Shown: positions 45,716 to 56,935, counted from the first letter of the stretch. The stretch: 64,000 nt of DNA from Reticulascus tulasneorum (GCA_001557505.1 LSAX01000011.1:372001-436000), one strand, 5' to 3'. The notes: generated by a model from the sequence alone, not told the origin. Numbers and translations are program-made.

Positions 45716-48640
45716 GGTTCTCATGAAGAGCTAAAATTGGGCGTCTTAAAGTGGCCCAGATTCATCAACAGCCCACGACCTAGCATAAGCTTAGTCAAGA
45801 CTGGACCTTTACGTGTTAAACCTGCCAGTTGGCTGTATCCTAAAAATCACTGGCGAGGGCAGCAGAAAGTCCGCTGCGTTGAAACTACGACCATGAAGAG
45901 CTCTTGTTGAACATCCAACTCAAGATACCAAAATCCGCAAGGCTACGCGACGTCCCTTGCGGCGCAACGGTTGTATCTCTTATTAATCTTCGCAGCCAGG
46001 TCAATCAAATTCCAGAGCATCTGACATCGAGATGTGTGGATGTGACCCACACAGTGCGAACGGAGAATTGCCACACATGGTTTCCACGGACGAGAAACCG
46101 GTCAACAGTGCGCAACGTGGCGTATCGTGTAGGATCTGGGAAAAGTGGAGTCCTTCCGGCTGATTTGGGGGGTTGTGTTTCGCACGGTGACTGCGTCATA
46201 CCGGGGACCTGCCTAAAAATGCTCTGAGCGCCGTGCTTCTGGAAACAAAACCTAATCTGCACAGGAATTTCAAAATCTCGGAGCCGCCATCGGATCGTTA
46301 GGATGGAATCTCATGATCGGTGTCAAAGACAGGACACCTGCCGTGCCTGCCTGACTTTCTGATGATCTTCGCCCTGGGGTCACCGGCTTGCCGTGCCCGA
46401 CGCGCTGCAGGCCACTGAAGGGAAACTGCACAATCACATATTGGATCCATTGGGACAGGGGGGGTTGCTACGAGACAATTACGTCACTCTCCGTGGTTAT
46501 CAGCAGCGCCAACGCGGCAACCCAATCAAGTGCATTGCGAAGCTGAGGTACCGCGACAGTGCGAAACCCGTCCATCTTCGATGAAAAGATGGCCCGCTGG
46601 AACCAAAACTGATATTGGTGGATTCGTTGGATTGTTTCGCTAGAGTGGCCGTTTGCAAACTCGGGCCAGTTTGGTGGGCAGTCTTCCGTTCCACGTCGAA
46701 GACAGGCCATAGAGTCGGGAGTGGTGACGTAGTCGAGCCCCAAAAAATATAAACGGCCACTTACCATGCGACGCTTTGACAAGCGCTGCGCTACTGCTGT
46801 GTCTTTCGCCGTGGCGCGGCGCGAACTCAACAGACGGGGTTGTAGTAGTATGCGTGTGTGGACGGATTACTACGTCTCTCTCTCGCGAAAGGAAAGGGTT
46901 TCGCGACAGAATGGACCAAATGCTATTCACGGGCTCGCATCCGATGGTCGAAGTGGCAGAAACGGTACGAGGATCAGGACATGGTATCTCGAATGGTCCT
47001 AGCGCTGCCCTGACGCAATTTGTGCGATAACCAGTCACGGGCGAGAAAAGGCAGCCTGCGGCCAATCAATTCATGGGAGTTACGGAACGATAATTTGCCA
47101 CATCCGTATGGCTTGTCCGGGGGGTTTTCTCCCTGCTTTGTCAATCCGTCTCTTGCCAACTGGCTCCAGATTAGAAATCCAAATGGGCGGCTGCCACGGT
47201 CAGGAAGTCTGGAACGAACGCGAGTCTGACACGGCAAGGTCTCGCGCGAAGTATCGAATGGAGCGCCAGGCAGCTATTGGTTAGACCAGTAGTACACCAT
47301 GGGTGTATTGGGGGTCCAGATCGCGATGAGGGGTGTTCAGATCCAGAGAAGGAATAAGTACTGTCGATCAACAGACAGCCGACTTTGGACCTTTCAGATT
47401 GCTCCGAGAAGTCCCTTCGACCTGGATAAACTGGAACGTGGAGATGGCAGGCACTGTGCCGTTGGAATACGAAGCAACGACAAGAAGGTAAGGTAGTCGA
47501 GGATGACCAACGACACGTACGGGTAGGCGGAAAGCGAGCTGCACGCATTTGCTCTAGCATCAAAGAGATTTGGCAGTTGGCCCTATTTCCTAGAACTATG
47601 AGAAGAAAGGGGCCAGACCGTGGGCCAAAAAGTGAAATACTCACAACCTTTCCACGGCGCTGGAAAAGAGAAGCGAGGTCAACTCCACATCGAAAAAAGA
47701 AAAAGGACATCCAGGCAATGAAAAGCGCGGGTTGAGATAATTGCGGGCAGAAGTGATGCAATCGATGCAGGGGTTCGAAATGGGGGTGTGCCAGCAGGTG
47801 GAGAATGGTGGATGGAATGAGTGGCCCGATGGGCAGTTTCTTGGAGTGAACAGACCCCGGCTTCTGCATTCATTCCAATGCAAGCCGCCAGAACAATGAT
47901 TTGATGACCGGGGGGGGAGTTCCGTACACGCACAGTGCGCGAGGCTGCCGATACACATAACTTATCCTAGGTAGGCTTAGGCACCATAACAATGTACCGT
48001 CGCATATCACATTCCCCTGAGTTCCACGGTGGAAAGAGGACAGACAACTAGACAGACGGTACGGAGTACCGAGTAGTGATATTATTACAGTATTAGCAGT
48101 CACGCAATAATGTGCTAGCCTACCATTTCGCAATTTTGCCCAGTGTAGCCATACCGGGTTCCGGGGCCCGTTTCGGCAGCAGCAAGGAGGAGGAAAGAAG
48201 AAAAAAAGATGAGGACATATCTTGGAGGGATAAGGTAGGCAAGGATCAGAAGGGGGAACCGAGACAAAGGCCTTCTTTTCAAGTACCGCTAGCGCATGGC
48301 TTGTTGGATGTTTGGCCAAAACCAGGAAGCCCAAGAACCGTATTCAAGGTTCTACAGAACAAAAAAACTTGTAAACGTGCATTCGAACGATAGAAACTGG
48401 GGATCGAAACAGGAAGAAGGACAAAGTTATTACGATCCGGGAACGGATTTGTTGTTTTGCGACCTGGACAAACCTGCACTGTGTGGGAAATAAAAAGTGG
48501 GCCGGGGTGACCTAGGTTTTGTCAGCCGGGGACGAGCTCCAGCATGTCTTTGGGGGGGGAGAAGCGGGAAGGAGAAGAACGGATTGGTTGTGCCCACCAC
48601 CATATCGAACGGAGCAGCCAGCGTTTTCTAGCCCAGCACC
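45716..48640. other. Gene-poor stretch between GST-like gene and atf1
   Basis: No convincing gene on either strand; the longest frame (47171-47869, minus) shows no family resemblance and is rich in residues typical of antisense or non-coding frames. An inverted repeat CGGTAC-GGA-GTACCG lies at 48057-48071, and a run of 15 C at about 48640-48654. Confidence 0.5.
48057..48071. repeat. 6-bp inverted repeat CGGTAC / GTACCG
   Basis: Arms separated by GGA; part of the GTAC-centred motif family in intergenic DNA here. Confidence 0.65.
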
Positions 48641-49244
48641 CCCCCCCCCCCCCCATGGCCTGGGCTGACCTGGCTGGCCTGGGGCAAAAAAAACTTAGCT
48701 TTGGGAAGGGCAAGGGAAGGGGGTGTCAGACGTGCGCCGCCTGTCCATATTCCCTTTCCCTCGTGCGCCTTCTTTTTAAATCGACCACCCGCAACGTCAT
48801 ACTTCTTCTGTGACGTCTGCCGTTTTTTTTCCTCTCCCCCCCCGACCGACATCATTCACTGCACACAACCACACACGCCTGCGCGCACTACCCACCGCAA
48901 AAGCAATCGAAGGCGTAACTACGCAATCCCCAAATCCATCTCTCGCCCGTTACCACCACATTTCCCATCGCGACCATACTGGGATTCAATCCCCAGAGTC
49001 ACTCCTCCCCCCTCCCCCCCCCGCCGCGACTCAGCGACCGCTGCGATAGCGTAGCAGCCGGCCGGTTCGTGGTCGTCCGCTGTCTCTGCGTCTCTGCCAA
49101 CCTTTCCGTCTTCCTGTCCTCTGTGTGCTCCCCATCCGCAGTGACCTCATCTGGCTTTACACCTTACCTCCCTCTTCGTTTTGGCTTTTTCGCTTCCGCC
49201 CCGCAACCAATCTTTTATTTATAATAGAATACATCATCGTCATC
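48641..49244 (+). promoter_or_regulatory. atf1 promoter and leader
   Basis: A C-run, a TTTTTAAAT TATA-like word near 48772-48781 and a strongly C/T-rich strand suggest a transcription start near 48.8 kb. The 585 bases before the start codon at 49245 contain no ATG after 48654, so the leader appears free of upstream AUGs. Two CRE-like sites lie just upstream of or within the leader. Confidence 0.55.
48794..48817 (+). promoter_or_regulatory. Pair of CRE-like ATF sites
   Basis: ACGTCA at 48794-48799 (TGACGT on the minus strand) and TGACGTC at 48811-48817, 7 of the 8 bases of the full CRE TGACGTCA. They lie about 430-450 bp before the start codon of the bZIP gene, so self-regulation is possible. 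Confidence 0.5.
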
Positions 49245-51024
49245 ATGGGGACTTCACCGACAGACGCCTCTGCCCGAGGTGAGTCGAAGTCCCCAAAACA
49301 GTCAAACAGTGCAACTCCACCCCGTCAAGGTGAGACTGGCAACACCTTCCCACTCCCATCTTCCCTTCGCCACTTGCACATTGCTCGTCCTCTGCCCTCG
49401 TCGTCATCGCCATCCTCCTCACCTTTGCTCACATTCCCCCTTCTAGACTCTGCCGCCGACGCGAAGCAATCGTCCCTCAACCTCAAGCCCGACGCCGATG
49501 CCGCCAAACCACTCGGCCCTCCACCCCGACCGAACCAACAGTCAGGAATCGAGACGCCCGACTTCTTCGGAAACTCCCTCAGCGGATCCCTCAGTCTGGA
49601 GCCTAATCCTTTCGAGCAGTCCTTTGGCGGAGGAGGACAGCCAGAGACTCCCGGTGGCACAAAGTTACCACCAGTCGCCGCGCTGACGTCCCCATCATCG
49701 CTGCTGCCCGGCACCGGCGTCACTCCGTTCAACTGGGGAGGCGGATCGCTCAGGACGGGCCCTCTGAGCCCGGCTATGCTGTCGGGGCCGACGAATGATT
49801 ACTTTGGAGACACCCATCACCTGCGAGGAGGATTCCCAACCCCCAACGAGTCCTCGCTGAGGACAGGACTTACACCAGGCGGCAGTGGGTCTATGTTCCC
49901 TGCCCCCAGCCCGAACTCCCAGCTTTTTGCGCAACTCGCCAGCGGCGGCGCGACTCCGAGCACACTCGACTTCCATCGCACTGCCCTAAGTGCTGCAGCC
50001 AAGCGCGAGCAGCAGAACGGAAACCAACAGTCGGTCACTTCACAACCCCAGGAGGTTCCAAACGGGATCGCCACTTCGAAGGCCGACGCCAAGCCCTCTT
50101 CTGGTCCTTTTGATCCTCACGACAACGATGCTGCGAATGGTCTGTTCATGCTAGCTCAAGGTAGAAACGGTGCCCAAAATCAAGGATACGCTGTCACTTC
50201 GCAGCCACCAGTCCACGCACATCCCGTCACTGCCCCCGCCGTCCAACCGATCAACACTTCCCCTCAGATGCCAACTATGAATGGCAACAGCTCTATCGGC
50301 GCAGGATCTTCAGGCCGAGGCATGAGCGACGGCGGCAGTCCCATGTCGGACGACAGCGAACAAACTAAGCCCAACACAAGAGGCAAGGGTAAGCGAAATT
50401 CCAACGCTACCAGTACGAACGGTCGACGAAAAGCCGAAGATCAACCTTCCAAGCAACCTGCTAGTAAGAAATCCAAAACCAACGCAGCGGCAGCGGCAGC
50501 AGCAGCAGCAGCAGCAGCCGCCGCCATGAGTAACGGCAACGATAGCCACTCAGATGATGAGGACGATGAGATGAATTATAAACATGAAGCCGACGGCACG
50601 AAGACGAAGATGACCGATGAGGAGAAGCGAAAGAACTTCCTTGAGCGTAACAGGTACGTTCTAGACTTGACCACTAAATCCGTCATATATGCTAACATGT
50701 CTCACCAGGGTTGCCGCTTTGAAGTGCCGTCAACGCAAGAAGCAATGGCTTGCCAACCTTCAGTCTAAGGTGGAGTTGTTCAGCAGTGAGAACGATGCTT
50801 TGACAGCTCAGATTACCCAGCTGAGAGAAGAGGTCGTCAACCTCAAGACCCTTTTGCTCGCTCACAAGGACTGTCCTGTCACTCAACAGCAGGGCCTCCA
50901 CGGAGCCTTCATGCAGCAGGCGATGGAACCTTTCAACCCCCAAATGAACCCCTACGGTATGGCTGCTCCCGTCCAGGCGCAGCAGATCATGGCTGGCCAG
51001 GGAGTCCAGCGACGATTCTCTTAA
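49245..51024 (+). CDS. atf1: ATF/CREB-type bZIP transcription factor Atf1/AtfA
   Basis: The coding exons are 49245-50653 and 50709-51024 (55-nt intron inside the bZIP basic region, ERN|RVAALKCRQRKKQW), giving 574 aa if the N-terminus is unspliced. A probable N-terminal intron 49330-49446 (117 nt, stop-free and in frame) would give 535 aa; an alternative donor at 49279 would give 518 aa. Family blocks are visible: LEPNPFEQSFG with PETPGGTKLPPVAALTSPSS, then GPLSPAMLSGPTNDYF and GGFPTPNESSLRTGLTPGGS (the HRA-type activation/HRR region), a 14-alanine run, and the basic-leucine zipper EEKRKNFLERNRVAALKCRQ plus heptads to about 20 residues after CPV. It is the nuclear effector of the Hog1/Sak (p38-type) stress MAPK pathway in fungi and controls oxidative and osmotic stress, conidia and often secondary metabolism. 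The start is chosen as the first ATG in a leader without any other ATG. Confidence 0.95.
49330..49446 (+). other. Candidate in-frame intron at the atf1 N-terminus
   Basis: GTGAGA donor at 49330 (phase 1) and CCCCTTCTAG acceptor ending at 49446, 117 nt, no stop in frame. A stronger GTGAGT donor at 49279 shares phase and acceptor (168 nt). The enclosed residues are mostly Ser/Pro/Leu and unlike the flanking conserved text, which favours splicing. Confidence 0.55.
50484..50525 (+). repeat. GCN trinucleotide repeat coding 14 alanines
   Basis: GCA/GCG/GCC codons in a row inside atf1, including seven consecutive GCA. It lies between the nuclear-signal-like KKSKTN and an acidic stretch. Confidence 0.9.
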
Positions 51025-52276
51025 GAGAGTCGCAACGACCTAAACGAGCATGAATCTATTAACGGCATGGATGGCAAAAGCAGTCTCCTACATGATTTTT
51101 GCCATACCAAGGCGCGGATCGCATTCGGAGTGGCCAACCCCCCCATATCATTGGGGGCGTCACATTGGGATCATAGCAGGAGTCCTTTGGGCATGATTGC
51201 ACTTTTGCCGTTTGCTCTAATGCTTCTGCCTTTTGCTCTGTACCAACACCTCATCTACGAGAACACCTTACCCTTGCTTCCCACGTTCTTCACTTCTATG
51301 ACTTTGGCTTGGGGTTGATGAAGATAACAACGGCTGTAATGTCACACGCAGCCTGCAGAGGTTTCCGGAGGGTTGGCCACCTGAGTAAGGTTTCGCTTCT
51401 CAGATTCTCTTGTCTCTCTTTCGAGTGTAAGTATTTTATGTGCGAGGCATACACATCAAAAGGGTGTTCCGGAAGGCCAGGGATTGATTTATTTGGGGCG
51501 TTTGAAGGAGAGATCGGTAGTGAGCCGATTTGCTCCTGGATCGATTAAATCTGGACGTGCTATAGGTAGCTACAGGCAACAAAAGCTGCATGAGTAGGAC
51601 GCAACATGGGCAAGCAATATGAAAATACGTTAAATCTGTACCTGAACGTCCCAATCCTATAAACATGCCTCCGTAGATATGACCAAAGTGAGTTGTGGGA
51701 ATTGTGAGGGGCTAATAGGTAGGTGGCAAAGAGATGAAGTCAAGGAGGCAGAAATGAAATTGCGCGAAGCAGCGATTACCTTTTTATGAAACTTTCGTCC
51801 TAATGATCGTGTAAGACTTTGTTGAGAAGAAGAGTTTGCAGAAAATAGATATGATATATATATATATATGGAGTGGGTGAGGCTCGTGTGCCTTGTTCCT
51901 GGACTGAGGTGCGAAGTGGTGGATGGCTTTCCCAAAACGGGCTAGCGCGTTTACTCCCCCCAGCAGCCGTGGCTCAATGTAAACAACATCGTCAATTGAA
52001 CCGTATTTTACACCTTCGCGCGTATAACCCACTTGACCGACAACGCTCGACGACCGCCTACAATCGATTGTAGAAGAGGATACGGCCCCATCGCATCAAT
52101 CTTACAAATATCTGCGTATTCATCAATATTTTGCGCATCGACCGACGCGATTTGCCTTGGTTCCTCGGACCTCCCGATTGACGCCGTTGCGTCGCGACTT
52201 CCGGCCGCACCTTACTTCGCCTCCCACCACCAAACCTTCGACACCTCGACTTCATGAACCCCCGAACGCGCCATCC
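51025..52276. other. Intergenic: atf1 3' UTR and dsn1 promoter
   Basis: 1.25 kb without a convincing gene. An AT dinucleotide run is at 51854-51869. Confidence 0.6.
51854..51869. repeat. AT dinucleotide microsatellite
   Basis: Eight consecutive AT units in intergenic DNA. Confidence 0.8.
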
Positions 52277-53909
52277 ATGACGACCATCGTACGAACGCGT
52301 CAGCCGCTACAAGTAATTAGCATGAGCAACGAGCAACCGGAGCGCAGGAAAAGCAAGCGCCTCGCGGGTGAGTCTCGAAATTTGGGGGGGAGGGGGCTCT
52401 CATGGGGAAGGACGCAGACTGACCGAGTGCACAGCGTCCTACGACGAGCAAGATGGCGATTTCCATTTCACGCGAGGAACCAAGCGAGTTAAGACTGCGC
52501 AGCCTGAGGCGGAAGTAGAATCCGCGCCAGCGGTGCCGGCTAAGAAATCCGGACGGGGGAGACAGGTTAAGGAACGTGCGCCTGAAGCATCGGCGGCAGC
52601 GGTGGCGGCGAAAACAACGACGACGAGCACATCTACGACTACGAAGAAGTCGACGCGTCGGAAACCCAGTGTAGAGCCCGCGGGCGAAGATGAGGCGCAG
52701 TTGGTGGTTCCGAAGCGCACAACGCGGCGGAGCACGCGTTCTTCTTTAGAGACAGCCGAGCAAGAGAGGCCGCAAAACAGAGCGAGGGGCAAGAACGATG
52801 AGCGGGTTGAGTTGGTGGGCGGTACGCCAATGGACCTGGATAAGAAGGCATCCAGGACGGAGGGGGATTCCGTCGATTCGGCCAAGATCACGCTACCTTT
52901 GAGCGATACGCCAGTCATCAATCGAAACAAGGAGATGAGGAAAAACGGAGGCACTGGGAACCGGCGAAGTAGTCTGGGCATGCGGGGACGGAGGGCAAGC
53001 TCGCTCATTGAGAGCGGCCATAATGCCATCCCACACAAGGAGGTGGAGACGGCGGAATTCTACAAGCTTATTGAGGCGGAGGGACTTACTGAGCCGAGAC
53101 GGATGAAGCAGCTGCTGACTTGGTGTGGCGAGCGGGCGTTGTCCGAAAAACCGCCTCACGGGTCGTCTAATTCAAATGCCATTTTAGGAGGTACGTCTAA
53201 GTTCTCATACAAAGGTTTGAGATGCACTGGATTAGGCTAACGATGTTCGGTAGCTCGAGCGATACAAGATCAACTGCTGAAGGACTTTGGCTCGAGATCG
53301 GAGTTCTCGGATTGGTTCAGTAGAGACGATGGACCGAAGGCTGCTGTGGTGCAAAAACCGAACCCCAGGAATATCGAACACCAAGAAAAGATTGCACAGT
53401 TGGAGTTGAGGGTGAAACGGTGAGTTAATCGTCCGATCAGCCTTGTCGGAAACAAGCTAACAATGCCTAGACTAAAAGGAGAAAAGAAGAAGTGGCTATC
53501 GCTAAGGAAGCCCCCTCCAGAACTCCCACCGGTGTTCGAAGAGTCTGAAATCTCGGCAAACCAACCCTTACCAGACCAATCTTACCTAGATGCAAGCGAA
53601 GCGCAAATGCTCAGCTGGCTAACTGATCCGACATCATCCTTCGAGGCCGCGAGGTCACGGACACAGTCGCAACTCCAAACGATACGGTCATCGATAGAAT
53701 TCAAGGTTGATCAACTCGCCGATAGTGTACATAAGCTGGCGCAGCGAGTCGACACCGCAGGCAGGGAAGCGGATAAAGTCCTGGCCCTCAGCGCCGCGAG
53801 ACTCAAGGAGCGGGAGAAGAAGGAAATAGGGGCGGCGGGGACGAAGGACCTGCCCGTGATGGAAGTATTGCGAAGTCTAAGCAAACTGCAGCCCGAGGGA
53901 GGGGGCTAG
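52277..53909 (+). CDS. dsn1: Kinetochore protein Dsn1/Mis13 (MIND/Mis12 complex)
   Basis: Four exons, 52277-52367, 52435-53190, 53254-53419 and 53471-53909, with introns of 67, 63 and 51 nt (branch sites CTGAC or CTAAC), give 483 aa. Residues 1-175 are basic, low-complexity and disordered. [19 protein letters not shown] is the conserved Ser/Arg segment that Aurora B/Ipl1 phosphorylates in yeast and vertebrates, followed by [20 protein letters not shown] and [13 protein letters not shown], the Mis13 signature. The C-terminal part holds a coiled coil ([20 protein letters not shown]). It joins Mis12, Nnf1 and Nsl1 to link the inner kinetochore to Ndc80. The start could also be the in-frame ATG at 52322, which gives 15 fewer residues. 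Confidence 0.93.
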
Positions 53910-54281
53910 CTGTCGTTGTAATGGCTCGGAGAGGCTACAACTTCCGTAGGCTGCCGGCGAGGTAAAGCGGCTTTCTGTTACGATATAACGACTGGAATGA
54001 GATCGGTTGGGGGGGCTTTTACGTTACAAGTGGCTCTTTGTACTGCGGACTTTTTTGGCTGGCGTGATTGCGTGAAATTGGCGGGAGGGCATGTCCAAGC
54101 CGTGCTGGGAAGATTGCATCGTGTCTGGAGTTTTTTGTCTGAGAAGATATGCACTTTTCATATTTTTGTCTCTGTTCGTTGGCCATAAGCGCTCCCAACC
54201 TACATACATACATACATTCTATAAGCCGCCTTATTTCGAACATGGTATCATACACAAACGCTCCCCGTTTCGTCCCACGTG
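53910..54281. other. Convergent intergenic region
   Basis: 372 bp between the 3' ends of dsn1 and the SDH assembly factor gene. A CATA/ATAC repeat lies near 54201-54217. No gene. Confidence 0.6.
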
Positions 54282-55098
54282 CTACTTCCTGCCCTGCTGC
54301 ATCTCGAACAGCGGCGGCATGAACCCCATGCCCTTCTTGCCCCCCTGCTCGGCCTCCCCGCCGGCCTTTCTACTCTGGACGTGCTGCCTCAGGAGCTCCA
54401 GCACCTCGCTCCCGTTCCACCGCGCCGGCACAGGTCGGTACGCGGGCTTGAACGCGCCGATGGTCTGCGCCCACTCGCCCTCCGCGGCGCGGGGGCCCTT
54501 TTCTGCATCCGTGCTCGTCTCGCCTGGCGTCTTGCCCGCGTCGACGGTCGTCTTGGCGCCGCTGCCCGAGCCACTGTATGCGTTGGCCGCGGCCTCGGTC
54601 GCGGAGCTCAGGTCAGAGGAGGGTTTCTTGGCGCCGGGTGCGGCGGAGGGTGCGTCGGCCTCGTCCTGCGTGGCCCAGTAGTAGATGTCCCAGTCGTTCT
54701 CGTCGAGGAATAGGTCGTAGTTGCGCATCTGGGCCGTGGTCATGGTGGGGAGGTAGGTGTTTGCGAAGGTGGAGAGGAGGAGGTCGGATTCGAGGATGCC
54801 GCGCTTGCGGGACTGGTCTGGCGTGCGTGTTAGCTGTGTTGCTCGTTGCGAGAAGCGGGGGAGGGGGGGGCAGGGGGGACGGACAGAGGAGGCGCGCGCG
54901 CATGGTGTGCTCGTCTTCGCCCGTCCGCCGCAGCGGCTCGATCTTGAACTTGGCGCCTTGCAGCTCGCCGACGTCGAGTTCCCGCGACGGGTGCTCGGAC
55001 GGGTCGTTCTTCGGCCGGGGGGCCGTAGTGGAGAGGGAGCGAGCGAGGAGAGCGAGGTTCCGTCGAGCCGGACGCATGGAGCGGGCGAGGGAAGCCAT
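54282..55098 (-). CDS. sdh5: Succinate dehydrogenase assembly factor 2 (Sdh5/SDHAF2), mitochondrial
   Basis: Two exons, 55098-54885 and 54817-54282, give 249 aa. The intron 54818-54884 (67 nt) has a rare GTCCGT donor but a GCTAAC branch and CAG acceptor; the join [15 protein letters not shown] restores the family's most conserved word. Residues 1-30 form an Arg-rich, acid-free mitochondrial presequence ([20 protein letters not shown]). The SdhE/Sdh5 domain covers about 55-145, with [17 protein letters not shown] and [14 protein letters not shown]. It helps attach FAD covalently to the SDH flavoprotein in the matrix. A C-terminal low-complexity extension of about 100 residues, common in filamentous fungi, is absent from the bacterial protein. 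It is not linked to other SDH genes here. Confidence 0.93.
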
Positions 55099-55701
55099 TC
55101 TGGAGGTGTTCGGGGGTGTTTGAGGTCTCGGGGGTGTTTTGCGGGGGGTTTACTCGAGAACGTTGCTCGAGTGTGGTGCAATGTCGATTGCAGGTGGGTT
55201 TGGTTGTGGTTCGGATCCTAATTGAGGTGTTGGTGTTTGGTGTTTGTAAAGTCGTTGACGTAGAGGACTGAGCCAGAGCCGAGGCCGAATTTTCGAAAAT
55301 GTGAGCTCTGCCCGGGCGGGCATCCCGCGTCAACCCGCCGGGCCGGGGGTCAAATGTCAGCATGCACCTGCCCAGCCCACCTTAGGTTGGCGATGAATGC
55401 CATGGGTAGCACTACGGTAGTCTAGCACTTCATACTTGCTTGCAATGATCATCTTCCTAGAACGAGCACAAACTCGTCCTATTACACGCATTTTAACACA
55501 CAAACTTTGGTACCGACGTAAAAAGAGAGGCTTGCTTTCTATGAAAAATCCGGTCCGTACTCATTCATGACTTTTTGGTTACTATGGTATACATTACACA
55601 CTCGGGCGCTCCGAGACTGCATGCTTTCCTCTAGCATCATGCCTAGCTAGTCCAATCCCGCATAAAATTCTATAACTCCTCTCCCCGTGACGGCCCATAT
55701 A
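55099..55701. other. Intergenic: sdh5 promoter and erv25 3' UTR
   Basis: 603 bp between two minus-strand genes; no additional gene seen. Confidence 0.6.
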
Positions 55702-56591
55702 TCAAATAAGGTGCTTGGATCTGTCCCCCCCAAACATTAGCATTTTGCCCTCAGACCGCACAACTCCCCTCTTTTCTCGAGGGGACGTGGTGGCCACAGG
55801 AAAAGAATATAGGACCTACCGGAAGTACGCTCTCAGGTACATAATCTGCCAGCCCCAGAGGCCGATCAGGATGAGCGTCGTGCCAATGCCGAACCACTTG
55901 ACGCGCGTGTTGGTGCTCTCGTTGGTGTCGCGCAACTTATGCTCGCGCTGGCGGAGGTAGTCCATCTCGCCGTTGATCTCGCCAATCATCTCCTCGATGC
56001 GGCGCAGCTCGGCCTCGACGGGCTTGAGCTTCTCGGTGGCTTGGATGGCGGACCAGTCCTTTGCGTCGGCACCGATGTCGATGTCGAGCTCCACGTGGCG
56101 GTAGGGGGATTCGATGTATTTGGCTAAGGGGCGGGCATTGTGTTAGACTGAGCAACGACGGACAGGGAGAAAAGAGGCAGAAGAGACGTACCGCCGGAGA
56201 GGATGTTCTCAAAGCACACATCGAATGCTGCATCGGCGTGGGAGGTGAAGACCACTCGCGCCTCGCCAGCTATATCCTTCGGCTTGCCATACTCATTGCC
56301 CACAGCATCCTTGATCTACCACCACGCCAAAAGAAAGTCAGCACCCAATTCCCCTTGACAAAAAGTTCCCAGAGGGTAGCCACCTACGTGCATATTCACA
56401 ATCATGCCGTCGCCCTTGTACCCGCTGACAATCGCCGTCACCACGACCAACGTGTCCTTGGCGACGAAGTTCCGCATGCACCGTTCCTTCGCATAGTTCT
56501 GGCCCTGCAGCTCGAACTTCAGAGCCGAGGCGTAGGTGGCGAGCAGGACCAGGCTGCAGACATACTGCAGTAGGGAGCGTGGTAATGACAT
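55702..56591 (-). CDS. erv25: p24 family cargo receptor Erv25 (emp24/gp25L, delta type)
   Basis: Four exons, 56591-56388, 56315-56192, 56123-55820 and 55720-55702, with introns of 72, 68 and 99 nt, give 216 aa (yeast Erv25 is 211). Residues 1-23 are a signal peptide, the GOLD domain runs to about 120 with its two cysteines (Cys38 and Cys103), then a coiled coil ([20 protein letters not shown]) and one membrane span near 187-206. The 19-nt last exon supplies the cytosolic end: YLRAYFR|SKHLI. Without it the frame stops at AYFR in the third intron. That tail carries the FF-like/di-basic type signal for COPII and COPI sorting. The protein cycles between ER and Golgi with other p24s and selects cargo, including GPI proteins. 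Divergent from U1-C. Confidence 0.95.
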
Positions 56592-56935
56592 GGCTGCGCG
56601 GGGGGTGGTGTCAACGTTGTGTTGGGTGTTGTGTGTTCTGGAGAAAACTCCAAGTTGGGCCCGTTTTGGCTGTACATAGGGGAGAAGACAGAGCTTGGGG
56701 ATTTTGGGAAATCTGTCGCGTTTGTTACACCCCTGTTCCCATTTTTGCTTGGGAAGTTGGACCGGACCAATTAGAGCAGCCACAACTCGCCGCCTTGTCT
56801 TGGCAATCACGTGACCCTTCAGCCTTGCTGTACTTTTTTGGCGCGGCGTTCTCCAGCGACGCTTCCTCCGCTTCAAGCTCCTAGAAGTTCCGCAACAAAA
56901 GCAACAATTGCTCGCTCATCACGCTCTCAGCCAAC
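56592..56935. promoter_or_regulatory. Bidirectional promoter of erv25 and U1-C gene
   Basis: 344 bp between start codons. A perfect TCACGTGA palindrome sits at 56807-56814 and a CCAAT at 56768-56772. TCACGTGA matches the Cbf1/CDEI-type E-box known from yeasts. Confidence 0.6.

Noticed and set aside
47171..47869. 232-codon minus-strand open frame
   Set aside because: Composition is unlike a protein and no motif is recognisable; no promoter or intron support.
49125..49244. Upstream extension of the atf1 frame
   Set aside because: The frame is open, but no ATG precedes 49245 in it and the sequence is C/T-rich leader.
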